Shown: positions 24,514 to 37,157 of the stretch, one piece after another
Position numbering within the stretch: the first letter of the stretch is position 1
How the letters are laid out: every line of letters starts with the position of its first letter
Program-made: the position numbers and the translations under genes
Notes under the pieces: model-generated
Databases searched by the model: none
What the model saw: the letters and a program-made list of their open reading frames with translations, nothing else
Told to the model about the DNA's origin: nothing
Assembly: GCA_036571765.1 (NCBI GenBank)
Contig: BROE01000003.1
Coordinates: 9,376,018-9,440,017, forward strand
Source: Plecoglossus altivelis
Lineage: Eukaryota; Chordata; Actinopteri; Osmeriformes; Plecoglossidae
Direction: 5' to 3'
DNA length: 64,000 nt

Positions 24514-27500
24514 TATGATTGCATGTTATTCTTAATGGGGCTGTGTGTTTAATGTTTACCTTTGGCTCCCTGGCTCTGTGAAGTCTGAACACTTGTTTAT
24601 TTATTCTCTCTACAGTCAGTCGCGTGTCCCAATCTGGGTTCAGAGCCTGTACAGTATGTGTATGTGTGTGTGTGTATGACGTGTAGACATAATTTGAAAT
24701 GTGTGTATAAATGTGTAACTAAGCATATGCAAACAGCACTGTCTGAAGGGGAGGCAGCGGTGATTGTGGCACAGTGGCGTCTGTGAGTCTGAGATCTCCC
24801 ACTGTGAAATGGCCCCTCAAGACAGGATTCAGGTTGTGCCTGAGGTGTCCTGGTGCTGCAGGGGAATCGTGAATAACGTTAGCCAGGTTAGGTCCATCAT
24901 CCATCCTGTCTTCACCATCCACACAGAGACAACGCCAGGAAGTGAGCTGACACCCATTTCACTGGTGGTCATATAGTTTAATTGGTCTCACTGACAGCAC
25001 TTCCATTGTACATTAAAGAGTTTTACAATCACTTGTCCAGGTGTGTTAGGCCCAGACTGACCTGGTCATGAACACTACTCGTCTGGGCTACACAGCCAAA
25101 CACAATAGTGCGTGTGTGTGTGTATGTGTGTGTGTGCGTGTGTGCATGTGCGTTGGTGTGTGTGAACATAAGCTACACCAGGGCAACATCAGTATACCCG
25201 CTGGCTGCATCCAACTATGAAACCAAACTTGCAAGGAAACGTGCTTTGCAGTGTGAGTGCTGTACATTTAAAGTTCAATTATTGTCCAATTGTGCAATGC
25301 ATCTGTAAATTCAATGCAAATTGTCATTACATGATAATAGTGAATGGTATTTTACCTTTTAAGGAAAAACATATGAGCTCTCTATAGCCCTGCAAAAATA
25401 GTGTTACAGCTGAACAAACTAACAAGGCTACTTCGTTTCCAAACTTCCATCTTTGTGGGTGGTGTTCCCCTATTTGTACAGTTTGTGTGTTTGTGTGTGT
25501 ATGTGTGTCACACAATACATCGGTGCATTCTAGAAAACTCTCGGGAGTTTCAACATTGGTAAGAGCGTTCACAAACTCCATGAAATGACTGGCTGGGGCT
25601 TAATGATTGATTCTTATCCCTTATCATTAATATCTGATAATGATTGATAATTAGTTCTGCTTTGGCTGTATTAGGGCTTTAAAACCTGGTGGCACTGTGC
25701 TCATCTAATAGTATGATTAACTAATCAGAACAAGCCTGTTGACCCTGATGTATGGTACGTGTGTGAGTGTGTATCTGATGTATGTGTGTGTGTGTGTGCA
25801 GGCGGGCGTGTGTGTTAAGTGTTCCCCGGGTGACAAGAGCTGGCTGACTGCCTCCTCGCAATGTAGATCTGTCCATGATTACTGGAGAGGCAGAAATTAC
25901 TCACAGATTGCCCTGCATTCTAATTCAGACGATGTGTGTGTGCGCTTGCGTGGGTGCGCTCGTGTGTGTCCGTGTGTGTGTGTGTGTGGAGAGAGCAGAA
26001 CGCATGGGCTGAGGAAAACGATTTCCGTTTCTAAACAATTGAGAAACGTTACCTTACTAATGGAACATTACTGACCAGGTCTATAACAGTCCAGACTTAC
26101 CACCTCCCTCTACATTCAGCCTCCATATTATCACCCTCATCAATCAAACCCTTCCAAACCCCTTTGAACAACCAACGCCTACTTTCCAGAGTTGTGGGGT
26201 CCAGAGCCATGAACAGAATCATGCTATGAGGTGTCAGTAATGTAGGTTAATGTAGCCAGCACAAACTTACGATGTGCCGCCGATCCAATTTAGTCATGCA
26301 AATATATCCAGTTCCACATAGAGCTGACCCACTGACAGAGACCATATCTGGGTTTGTTGTACAGTCAAGTCCATACCTCTCTGGCTGTGCCTGCCTTGTG
26401 CTGCTTGCTTCCATCTTTAGGCTCGCTTCGTGTTGTTTACACCAGGGTAATAAACTGGGACACAGCGGAGAGGATTCATAAACAGCTCGTTATATAAGAA
26501 CAGACACAGTATGGATGTACTTTATAGTCAGACAGCCACAGGTCTTCCTTTTCCTCAGACCACCTCAGACAGAGGGAACACACACACACGCACATCTCCG
26601 GTCTCCAACTGAGAAGAGGTGGAAGAGGAATCAAAGACTAGGCTGGTTAGAAGTTTGACACACGCTTATTAAAACCAGAGCTTGTCTCATTTGATTGATC
26701 ACGCTTTTGTGCCAACACAGACAAATCACTTCACATGTTACGGTAATATGTTGAGGCATGAACTCTTCAATTAAATATATGTACATGTGTGCGTGCATGC
26801 GTGCACGTGCATGTGAGCTTTAGCTTCTGCATCCAAAAGGTATGCGTTCATGCTGTCATGGATGAGATGTCACGATTTCAGAACAAACACAAACTCACTC
26901 CAACCTGAGGTCCAGCCCTTACTCCAGAGGGCCAAGTTGGGGTGTGTGTGTGTGTGTGTGTGCGTGTGTGTTGTCTATGAGGAAGTGCACACACCCAGTC
27001 ATATAACACTAACCTACCACACCTGCTGGAGCTTTGACCGAGCCAAACTGCCAAAGTAGCCCACCCTGGGTCAAGTTCACTCGGGGCTGAACGCTATCTA
27101 AACATGCTACCTCCCATGTGTTCCCTGACTCTGCTCGTGGATGTCTGTGTACAATATGCCTGCGTGTAAAGTTTGTGTGAGTCATGGTACATCAGCACAT
27201 CCGTGAGGAGCAAAGACTTACATCGAGACAGTGTTATTCCCTGTAAATATCCCTCTGTGACCGCCATCATACCTGTGTGTCTGCCAAAGCAGACCTGGCT
27301 CCAGAACAGACAGTACTCCAGGACTCTAACACACAGTGAACATGGAAGAAAAATAAAAAAGGAAAAACAGACAGCCCAGCTGTATAGCCCCTGGATGTCA
27401 GTCAATATCCTGTCCTGCATTTTATCCAGACCTGAAACAATGTTTTGAACTGAACGCCATCCAACTCTGTGTGTGAATGTGTGTGTCTGTGTCAGAGACC

Positions 27501-27949
27501 ACTGCATGTGTGTGCAAGTCTTCAGCATGTCATGTCAACCAGCACCCACGGCTCTGGTTTTGGCAGGCCAGGAGGAGCACAACCTGCGGGGCCAGGACAG
27601 GGCAGGGAAAGGCCTGTCTGCCAGCTGTTAAGCAAGTTGTTTGGTTATCTAAACAAGAGGTGTCAGTCATGGTTGTATGAGCTACAGGTCAAGATAACCC
27701 ACCCTGCCCACTGTGAAGTACCTCTGTCAAAAAACGACAACTTTATCATTTACAATTCATTTCAAAATGAATAACCATCATAAATAAGAATGATACATAT
27801 TACATTTAATGTTTCAGTTGTTATTGAATATACTGAAATATTGCATGATATGACACAGTCAAAAAAAATGTAGTCTACGTGGATTGCAAGCGTTAAGTGA
27901 TTTATTTGCTTCGTAGTTTGACCGCAGGCAGTTCATCCAGGAGAGGGAC

Positions 27950-28330
27950 CTGGCGGTGGTACAAACGCCTTGGAGACTTGCCCGCTAACCCCTCCCCTCC
28001 GGTCGGAGCATAGCTCAGAGTTTATCGTCTCTCCTTCTCTCAGGGCGAGCGCCTCAGATCAGAAACATCCAACACACGCCAGTGCACGAAGAGTTCAGCA
28101 TCACCAGCGAGTCTCTTCCGTACGTCAAAGTGCTCTCATGAGTCTAGCTTACCGTTAAGGGAGGGAGAAAATATCCCATGTAATTTGTATTACTTTGAAG
28201 GTGCATGACTTTAGCTCTGTGATTTTGCGCTTTATGAAGAGAACAGCTGGAAGGACACTGAAAAGACGTGTATCAGTTTGATTTAAAGTTGTTGAAGTTG
28301 TTGTCCTTCAAGAGAAGATAGCGCTTCAAG
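27950..28330 (+). other. sema3d: Candidate non-coding first exon and promoter-proximal region of the semaphorin gene
   Basis: The exon holding the start codon begins at a 3' splice site (36111-36112), so at least one upstream 5' UTR exon must exist. The best candidate ends at 28330, where CTTCAAG is followed by GTAAGCT, a near-consensus donor. The 350 bp before it is richer in CpG than its neighbours and has no simple repeats. No TATA box is obvious and the transcription start cannot be placed. A short upstream open frame (27970-28158) would lie in the leader if transcription starts before it. This is inference from splice-site quality, not from homology. Confidence 0.45.
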
Positions 28331-29205
28331 GTAAGCTGCCTTATAAAGTAAAAAGGATTAACAACTTTTTACCGTTTACTTCATCACACATAATAATAAT
28401 ATTTAGTCTGTAACAGCACCTTATAGGTTGTTCATCGCTGGCAAAATAATTCCAAATTCCAAAAGGCGTTTATGGGAAAATAATGGACTTCTAAAAGTAT
28501 TTATTGGATACGGTTTACATTCCTCACATTTCTCGCTAAAACATCTGGACATGTGATGATGAGGGAATAATATTATTGGTTGTTGGACCTCAGTAATTAA
28601 ATATTATCCAAATACTTTGCAGATCTATGTTGAAGATTTATTAGAAGCAATTTTATAAGATTGTTAATCATGGGATAAGGTTGATAGAACGTCCTACAAT
28701 GAAAGCGGATGGCTAATTGATGACGTTTATATATATTTTCGTTCTTTAAATGGCATTCATGGTGCCTGAACTTTACGTTTCTTACAACCAAAAAGATGGA
28801 CTCTACAGTTTTGATCTGGTGTGCAATTTAATGAAAAAATAATACGCCCAGGTTGACAAGGGGAGTATTTTATTTTCTCTGCCAAAAATGAAGTGAAGAT
28901 ATGCAGTAGAGGAGGATACTATGTCAGTCTTATTACATCTTCTTCTTAACCCCTTCTGCTTTGAATGTCAACAGTGAAAATACTCTATGAATGAGCTGTA
29001 TGAAATGTTCCCTTCTCTCCAATCACTCCCTCACCTACGGGAACTGAGAGGACTCTGCTTCTCAGTGTAGAGAGGAGTGCAGGAGAAAGACACAGTCATG
29101 AGTGACCACCCTGTCACTACCCCCTCTCCTTGCTGTTCACCTAATAGCCTGCGGCATACTGTTCCCACTTACTAACCTATTACAGATTTACCTACCAACG
29201 TACCA

Positions 29206-29880
<675 letters not shown>

Positions 29881-30904
29881 TATTGGATGCAGAAATTCAG
29901 TGATTTCTTTTTGCCCCTGTTCCTCTTTGGCTGCTCTCCAGTAGTTTCCGTCAGAGTGACATGGGTAAATAAATGTGTAGCTAATTTCTGCCGTCTTGCC
30001 TTCGAAAGACAACAGAGAAAAAGCTCCTCTGATTGTGTTTTCTTTAAACACCATCCAATCACAAACTCACTGATGTGGTGACAGTGTAGGATCCCAGGAG
30101 CTAGCGTATGCACAAGCACACACCAGGTTAGGTTAGGGCAGGGCCACAGGCATAGAATTCTGGCAAAGGTAAAGTAACTAGTAAACTATAACAGGGAAAG
30201 TTCTGTTCCTCCTCTCCTTGTTATTTACCGTTTCGCTCAGAGAGGAGATTTATGCAAGGATTTCCAAGTGACTTTGAAACCCCTGATTTACTCTCTTCAA
30301 AATGTCTCCGTTGATTTAGCAGCGCTTTGGATGCAGTGGGACATGGTCTTGCTTGCCTGTGTTTAGCGTGGGCTTTCGGTTCTATTCCTGAGGTGTGTGA
30401 CCCCTGTCGTTGGTTTCACATTGTGATTCATCCTGGACTGAGCTGAAAGGCGAGCACAGATTTTTTTTTTCTTTTTTCCTTTCTCAAAACCTCCCCTGGA
30501 TTTGGGTGGAAAGACTTGTAAAACATCCCGATGCAGATCTGACTGACACGACCATATATGGTCAACTTTCCAGACCGAGTGGCATCACAGCTGAGCTGGC
30601 TGATGTTTATGTGTTCAGAGTCCACAACATGCAGGTGTAACAGGGTCCTGCCCCCACCCACGATTGTCCGTCTTGCCCTGGCTGTCTGGCCTGGAGCTCC
30701 AGGATCTACTTGCGAGCACAGGGGGAGAGGGGGGGGGGAGAGGGGGGGGACCCCTCCCGGTGGCCTGACTGCACCCTGTGAGAGGAGCATGTATCACTGT
30801 CTCATCAGGCCACAAGACTCATGTGAAGAGGTCACTTAGGGCTGTCACTCCCTTTTGTCATGGCTTATTGCTCCTAACAGGGCTCCCTCTCAGGAGGCTT
30901 TGGG

Positions 30905-30905
<1 letters not shown>

Positions 30906-30939
<34 letters not shown>

Positions 30940-30960
30940 TGCATGCATGCATGCATACAT
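30906..30960. repeat. (CA)n followed by (GCAT)n
   Basis: About 30 bp of CA repeat directly joined to five GCAT-type units. Confidence 0.93.
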
Positions 30961-33900
30961 TCACATGCTTGCATGCACACTCGTGCAAACACACACAAAC
31001 CATTTTACATGCTCTAATGCCTGTGGCAGTGCTTTAGCCAGGATGTATGGAGTTACCTGTTTTCAAGTTCCATGTTTGGTGACTTGTCACTTGTTTAACT
31101 TGGTTTGAACCTAGTTCTGTTGCTAAAATGTCAAAGTATGGTTTAAGCTGTTTGACATTTGAATGAAGGCTCGTAAGCTTTTAGTCAGAAGAGTGCCTTG
31201 GATCTTTTTTTCTTTTTTTAACCTAACTTACTTAAAAAAAAGGGCCTTGGTAATGAGTGGGAACGATGTTTATTGCTCAGTATCTCCTTCTTGAACTAGT
31301 GGAACATTCTGCATCCCCAATTAACATTCTGCCCAGTTAAACAAAAGGAAGCTCCATGTATAGTTACTGCTTGCGCGTGCGCGTGTATACTGTATGTGTA
31401 AATGTGAGTGTGGGTTTGAGAGAGCTATGCTGGCTGCGTGTCAAGTCCCTACCCAGAAACAAAGAGCCGGAGTGCTCGCCCATTCACAGGAGACAATGAT
31501 GCTGCAGCATTAAATGTAAAGCTTCGCCCTGACAGAGACATCTCAAGACTCTTATCCACCCCAAAAGCCTATTCTGTTACCTCCGGAGCACTCTGCACCA
31601 GGATTCACTTACCACTGTTTCTAGATAACAGTTTGAGGGCCCTGGCAGAATGCATAGGGACCCCAGGGTGGGAACCTGATAGCCTTCCTCTGGTTCTCCC
31701 TACAATGGCTTCACGGGAAAGAATTCTGATGCCTTGTCATCTCTCTGGACCGCTGCCCTGGATAGATTACATACATTAAGGCGGAGATTCCCAGCAAAGT
31801 TAATTAGTACATTCCAGCTATTTATTATGTGGCGCGTTTTACGATCGAGGGATTGAATGTTTTCAATAAGGGTCCCCGTCTCTCCTCTGCCCTCTAACCT
31901 AACCTCTCAGATCAGCTCCATGTTAAATTGCTCCACTGTTCGCCAGTGTGGTTTAACCATTTATTGCCTGGGCCCCTCCGGCACATTGATTAATAGGATT
32001 TATTAGCTAGCAAATAGGAACAGGAAGTTCCTTTCCCCTCATGGTGCTGGATCAGAAGGTCGTAGGGTCAAGACATCTGACTTCACCATACTATGCATAC
32101 AATTATCAAAGCATAAGCCCATCGCCATCCAGTATTTATTGCTGTTTTGAAATATATTCACTTTTGTGAGAATAAAGCTTTTGTTATCCCTTCCAGAATC
32201 CGGGTTTGAGGATTCTAGAGTCCTCATTACTCTAGAGATTCCCTTTTAAACATGTTGCACTACAGAGTTTTATTGAGACCAGCATTTGATATGTTTTTGA
32301 TGCAAAGCTGATGATCGCTGGCCAAATGAGGTTCTTTATACTTAAATGTTTACTTTGTGTAGCGATGAATAACATGAACTTCAAAGTAAAAGTGAGTCTG
32401 ATGTAATGCTAGCTGCCAGACTGTTTTTACATCATACGACTCCATTAATGTTGGCTGTCTGATCTTTTCTCGGCGACTTTATGTTCCCACAGAGAGGATG
32501 CTGTATGGATATCATTGTGTTTACTTGCTTTTGTACCGCTCAAGGCTGAGGAACACTAGACAATAGTCACAACACACAGTGCAATCTCACCTGGGGAGAT
32601 GTCTCTTTGTTTGTGCATGTGTGTGTATGTGTGTGTGTATGTGTGTCTTTGTGTGTGTGTGTGTGTGTGTGAGTGTGTGAGTGTATGTATGCGTTCATTT
32701 GCGTGTTCGCAGAAACACAGTAAAACTCAAAAGAATTAAACTGATGCCAAATAGGTTGGAGAGCGCGGGAACGTCAGTAATAAAGATGGTTTATAGAAAT
32801 AGTTTAAGATATTATCGGATATTCAAAAGAAACACTGGTAAAGTAGTAGGGAAAAGTTCACAGTCTGTAAATCTATGGAGATATTTCTTAGCTCTTGGAA
32901 CAATAAACTGAGTCCCGATAAGCCGAGTCATCGCAGCCCCAGTATTGTCTTTGAGCCGCTCTGCTCAAGGCTATCGATGGTGTCATAGCTCCGAGGCAGC
33001 GCCGCATAGTAATGTTTCTCTCATTACTGGTCTTAATAACCAGAGTTATAGCTAATGAAGACAATTTGCTGTGCCTCATAGATGGTTTATTTTGTGTATT
33101 CTGCAAACAGAACTCGGTGGCTGTCTAGTATTTTCACTGGTAGACGTGAACTCACTCAGACTCACTGGGGAGTTTGCCTGCTTTCTTAAACTGGGGGGGC
33201 TAAAAGGATGATTGACTGTTGCCAAGAAAAACAACCAATAGCCTCGAGAGCTAGAAACAATTAGCTGTGTTGTTCAGTGTGCCTCGACCCTCTGGTCTGG
33301 GACTAGAAACCGCCTGATATTTAGGACTAATACACTGTCCTGCCACAGAGAGATGTGGCAATAGCATACTTGCACATGTTCACACACACACGCACACACA
33401 CACAGCTGGCTGACGACAGACTCACAGATGACGCCTCGTTTAGGTGTGTTCAACCAAATAACCTCTGTCCTACAGTACATGTAAATAACTAAAGGTTTAA
33501 CAAACCAGTTATTGTGACAGTACATCCTCTCAGGTTTTGTTATCTGTAATGATCCGGAATGTTTTGCAACCAGTGGTGCCTTGTGAGGAGGACTGGGGGT
33601 TTAAAATAGTTAACTAGTTAGCTAACTAAACTTCCAATGTGGCGGATCTGTGTTGTTTCTGGGAGACGTCTGTCCGCTTGCCCTGTGTCCCACAGCACCG
33701 GGTCTCCTTCCATGGAGGCTGTTTCCGTACCCCTGTCACCAACGCCATCAGGAAGGTTTCCCATCACCCCCTGCAACGTGTGTCGCACATGCAGCCAAAC
33801 ATAACACGCGCTGCTGCCTGCAAGGAAACACTGCTGTTGGTTTAACCCACACGCTACTGGCAGGGCTGCCATTTCTCTCTCTTTCTCTTGTTTTTTGTTC

Positions 33901-34007
33901 TTCTCACCTCTCTGACTCTGCTTTTATTCTTTCCTCTCATGACCACCCACTTCCACTCCTGAATGACCTGGCGACTGTTCTTGACCAAGCAAATCCTATA
34001 GTTCTCT

Positions 34008-34055
34008 AAAAGTAACTTTTGGTAAAGCAACTTTACCAAAAGTGAAGCTACTTTT
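34008..34055. repeat. Small perfect hairpin
   Basis: Arms 34015-34027 (ACTTTTGGTAAAG) and 34031-34043 (CTTTACCAAAAGT) are perfect reverse complements around a 3-nt loop. An outer 7-bp pair (34008-34014 with 34049-34055) continues the stem after a 5-nt bulge. Function unknown. Confidence 0.85.
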
Positions 34056-34456
34056 ATCTAAGACATCAAAAAACATGGTTGTTTAGAAAGATCCCCCTCT
34101 CTTTCTCTGTCACCCCCCCCCCCCTTTCTCTCCCTCTCTCCCTTAGTCTCTCGCTCTCTCTTTCACCTCTCACCTTTGTCATTTCTCTCCCTCTGTTGAG
34201 TTCTGTCACCTAACTGGTTTCCCCGTGTGGCTGCTAATAGCATGCGCTCTCCTATCAGTCCGCCCATCGCCAGCCGCACAGATGGAGCGTGTTGTTGATG
34301 TGCCTCTTCTAACACTTGAGCTTCCTCCATTGTGACCGCCCTGTTCTTCCACAGAGACACGGCCCAGTCCCTGTTGCTGATAGATGTGTGTGCGCTCAGG
34401 GGTGAAGAGAGATACATTACATGAACTTTACTCACATGGGTGAGATCGTGTCAGCA

Positions 34457-34483
34457 CCCCCCCCCCCCCCCCCCCCCCCCCCC
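34457..34483. repeat. Poly(C) tract
   Basis: A C homopolymer of about 27 bp followed by a C-rich flank; CA microsatellites follow within 200 bp. Confidence 0.93.
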
Positions 34484-35981
34484 GTCCCACCCCCAGACCC
34501 AGGGGAGACAAACCCCACAACCACTATCACTCTTTCACACACACGCACGCACCCGCGCAAGCTCGCAGACACACCACACACACACACACGCCCAATCACA
34601 CCCGCAAACACACATGCACCCCTGAACGTGCGTTCGAGTGCACACACACACACACAGGCTCACACCGGAGTCTCCAGCTTAGCAACATGCTTTGTGCTAG
34701 CCTATCCATCAAGCCTATATCCTATCTGTGCTCTGTAATCCCATCGGGGGCCCAATTTGTTCGTCCAAATAAATAGTCGTCTGTTTATCAGTCCCTAATC
34801 CTGCTGCTTTTAGGGCTCTTCTGTGTTTGTGTCTGTCCTTTACCAGGATCTTCTCCTTTCATCCATTTTCATCAGTTCAATGTGAGCGCTAACCTGATCT
34901 GCAGATACAAATCAGTGGGAGTTGTTTTGTGTTTGTCATTCACTGTACATCCCCAGGTGAAGCCCGGTCTGAAAAGAACAGGCTCCATTTTGGAAGCGTA
35001 TTTAGAATGAATCGGATCCATTAGTTAGGTCTGACATTGTTTATGGTATGCATAGACAGGTTGATGTGTGTAATCTAGGTAGGGGGGCCAGGGAGGACAG
35101 TTGATAGGGAGCCAGAGAGGCAGGAGACACAGGGAGGATCATCCATCCTCTCTTGCTCAATGCTCGTTAGTTAATCATTAGTCATAGCATACGAGGAATG
35201 TGTAGGGATGCATTTTTGTATTTTTTTTTTATCCATAAGAAGGGCATTAAAGAAGTGGCTAGTACCCCATCCCTCCGGATGAAACGTTTTAGAGAGATAA
35301 CTGGTGACTCATGACAGATGTACGTCTTCCTTAAATGTTTCTTAGCGCTGAAGGTGAATTAGGGTAATATGCTGCCATGGTACTGATGTGTCTCGCATTT
35401 TGTCTTCAACCCAGTCCTGACCCATGAGTGACTAATGACCGTCGACTCACTTTGTTCCACTTTTCCCCCAAGTCACATCACTTTCCATTTAGGAGGTGTT
35501 GACTAATGGCAGTTGTGGTGGTCTTTTAGTCCTCCGACACATCGCAAAGGCACAGACAGGAGTCATTTATAACTGATGAGAAAAGAGGCGCTGACAGGAT
35601 CATCAGTGGATGCGAAATCTATTAGCAGGAATCATGTCGTTTGCGAGTCAAACAGATTTAGCATCTGAAAGAGGAAAGGAGCGAGAGAGAGAAGGACGGG
35701 CGGAGAGACATCTGAAAGAGGGATAGATGGCTGAAAGATGTCAGAACGCTGTTTTTGTTGGCCTGACCTTTTGTTTTGAGCAAACAGATTTAAAGTGGAC
35801 TCAAAAGGAAAGGGAGCGAGAAGCTCCGGCCGATGTAGAACTAGCAGAGAGAGGAGACATGCCTGGAGGGGACCATGGAGAAACAGCTGAATACTCACAA
35901 CAGAAACTGTGTGTGCATATCTGGCTGCAGTGTACACACACGGACGGACGGACACATACAAATACGCTCGCTTGAGTGCAC

Positions 35982-35983
<2 letters not shown>

Positions 35984-36020
<37 letters not shown>

Positions 36021-36061
36021 CACACACACGCACACACACACACATACACACACACACGCAC
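35984..36061. repeat. (CA)n microsatellite just before coding exon 1
   Basis: About 78 bp of CA repeat with interruptions, ending 50 bp upstream of the 3' splice site of the start-codon exon. Confidence 0.95.
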
Positions 36062-36112
36062 ATGGAAAGCTCCTCCCTTGGTTAACTTTGGACACTGATC
36101 TCCTTCTTTCAG

Positions 36113-36174
36113 ACCGAGGAAGAGAAGAGAGGAAAAGAGTGAACTATCACCCGTTCCCTGCGCTCCCACACACC
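36113..36174 (+). other. sema3d: 5' UTR part of the start-codon exon
   Basis: Begins after a TCCTTCTTTCAG acceptor at 36111-36112 and runs 62 nt to the ATG. The bases before the start, CACACACCATGA, are a good vertebrate initiation context, with A at -3. Confidence 0.75.
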
Positions 36175-36433
36175 ATGAAGACTGGAAACTCCGACCGTCT
36201 GGTCGGGACTCCAGGGAATAGAAGCTTCTCTTGTGCCCTCTCTGGGAGCTCCACATCTAAGATGCATGAGGGTTCTGTGTCCGGGAGCTCTGGTGCCAGT
36301 GTCAGGCAGGAGAGGCTGAGGAGGACTCTAGCCCACCTCGGGCTGCTTCTGATGGGCTTGGCGTTGATGGTTGGCCCATCTGCTGGAGAGAACATCAAAC
36401 AGAGTGTCCCCAGGGTTAAACTCAGCTATAAAG
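36175..36433 (+). CDS. sema3d: sema3d coding exon 1: start, signal peptide, N-terminus
   Basis: Residues 1-86 plus one base. MKTGNSDRL aligns with the MNANKDERL start I recall for human SEMA3D, and ENIKQSVPRVKLSYK matches its mature N-terminus, so the first ATG is preferred. A second ATG (M30, 36262) would leave a more typical signal peptide length. Between them lies a Ser/Gly-rich insertion of about 25 residues not present in human SEMA3D. Likely cleavage is after GPSA (residue 70). The donor is AAG|GTAAGAG, phase 1. Confidence 0.93.
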
Positions 36434-37081
36434 GTAAGAGACAAGGATCTAAGGTTAAGACATCATTTATCTTCAGTGACCTGTAACCTGGGGCTAAGCA
36501 TTTAGGGCCATTCTAGGCCATCAAGCAATCTAGAACTATTTTTGGGCCCTACATTTATCTAAATGATTAATATGCTGCGGCACAGACAAGAATGCGTGTA
36601 TTGTGGGAGTGGAGAAACCGTTTTTTTAGCGTTCAAAACAATAGTTACTTAACTGATAAACCACAAAAGGCTTTATTATTCGTGTTCCTGACTCTAAGAG
36701 AGATCTACTGCAGCAACTGAGGCTTCATGCCATCTAATCCGCTGATTGCTTCAAGCAGTTGGCCTTTGAAAGGGAGGGATTGGTGCCTGAATCCTGCTCT
36801 AGTTGCTCAGGAAGAACATGGCATCTTGTTAGAGGAAACCCCACCTGGCTGCTATTTTTAATAACAACCAAGCTTTCTCTTAATCACAATACTGCCTGTA
36901 CTTGAAGTCATCCCTGTAAATAACCCATGTCTGCGGTGAGCTTGCAGATGATTGCCCAGCTGTCTATCGCTTTCTTCTCTTTTGCCGATAATCTCCCAGA
37001 AACTCTCAGGTTTGCCTCCCATCTGGTCAGTCTGCTGGAACATGTTAGTTATCAGAGGAGTACCTGGGGTGATCAGGACAC

Positions 37082-37157
<76 letters not shown>

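Larger units (their letters stand above)
20875..27899. other. Non-coding DNA upstream of the candidate first exon
   Basis: No confident exon on either strand. Microsatellites occur at 21249-21278 (GT), 21480-21653 (TC), 21749-21782 (CA), 22785-22848 (CA), 24420-24513 (TC) and several GT tracts near 25110-25160 and 26940-26970. An AT-rich block with repeated TGATTGAT and ATTA motifs lies at 25591-25745. Confidence 0.55.

Noticed and set aside
33639..33845. Short plus-strand frame (MADLCCFWETSVRLPC...) in the presumed leader intron
   Set aside because: 68 codons, no homology recognised, and no splice acceptor or donor pair fitting the gene.
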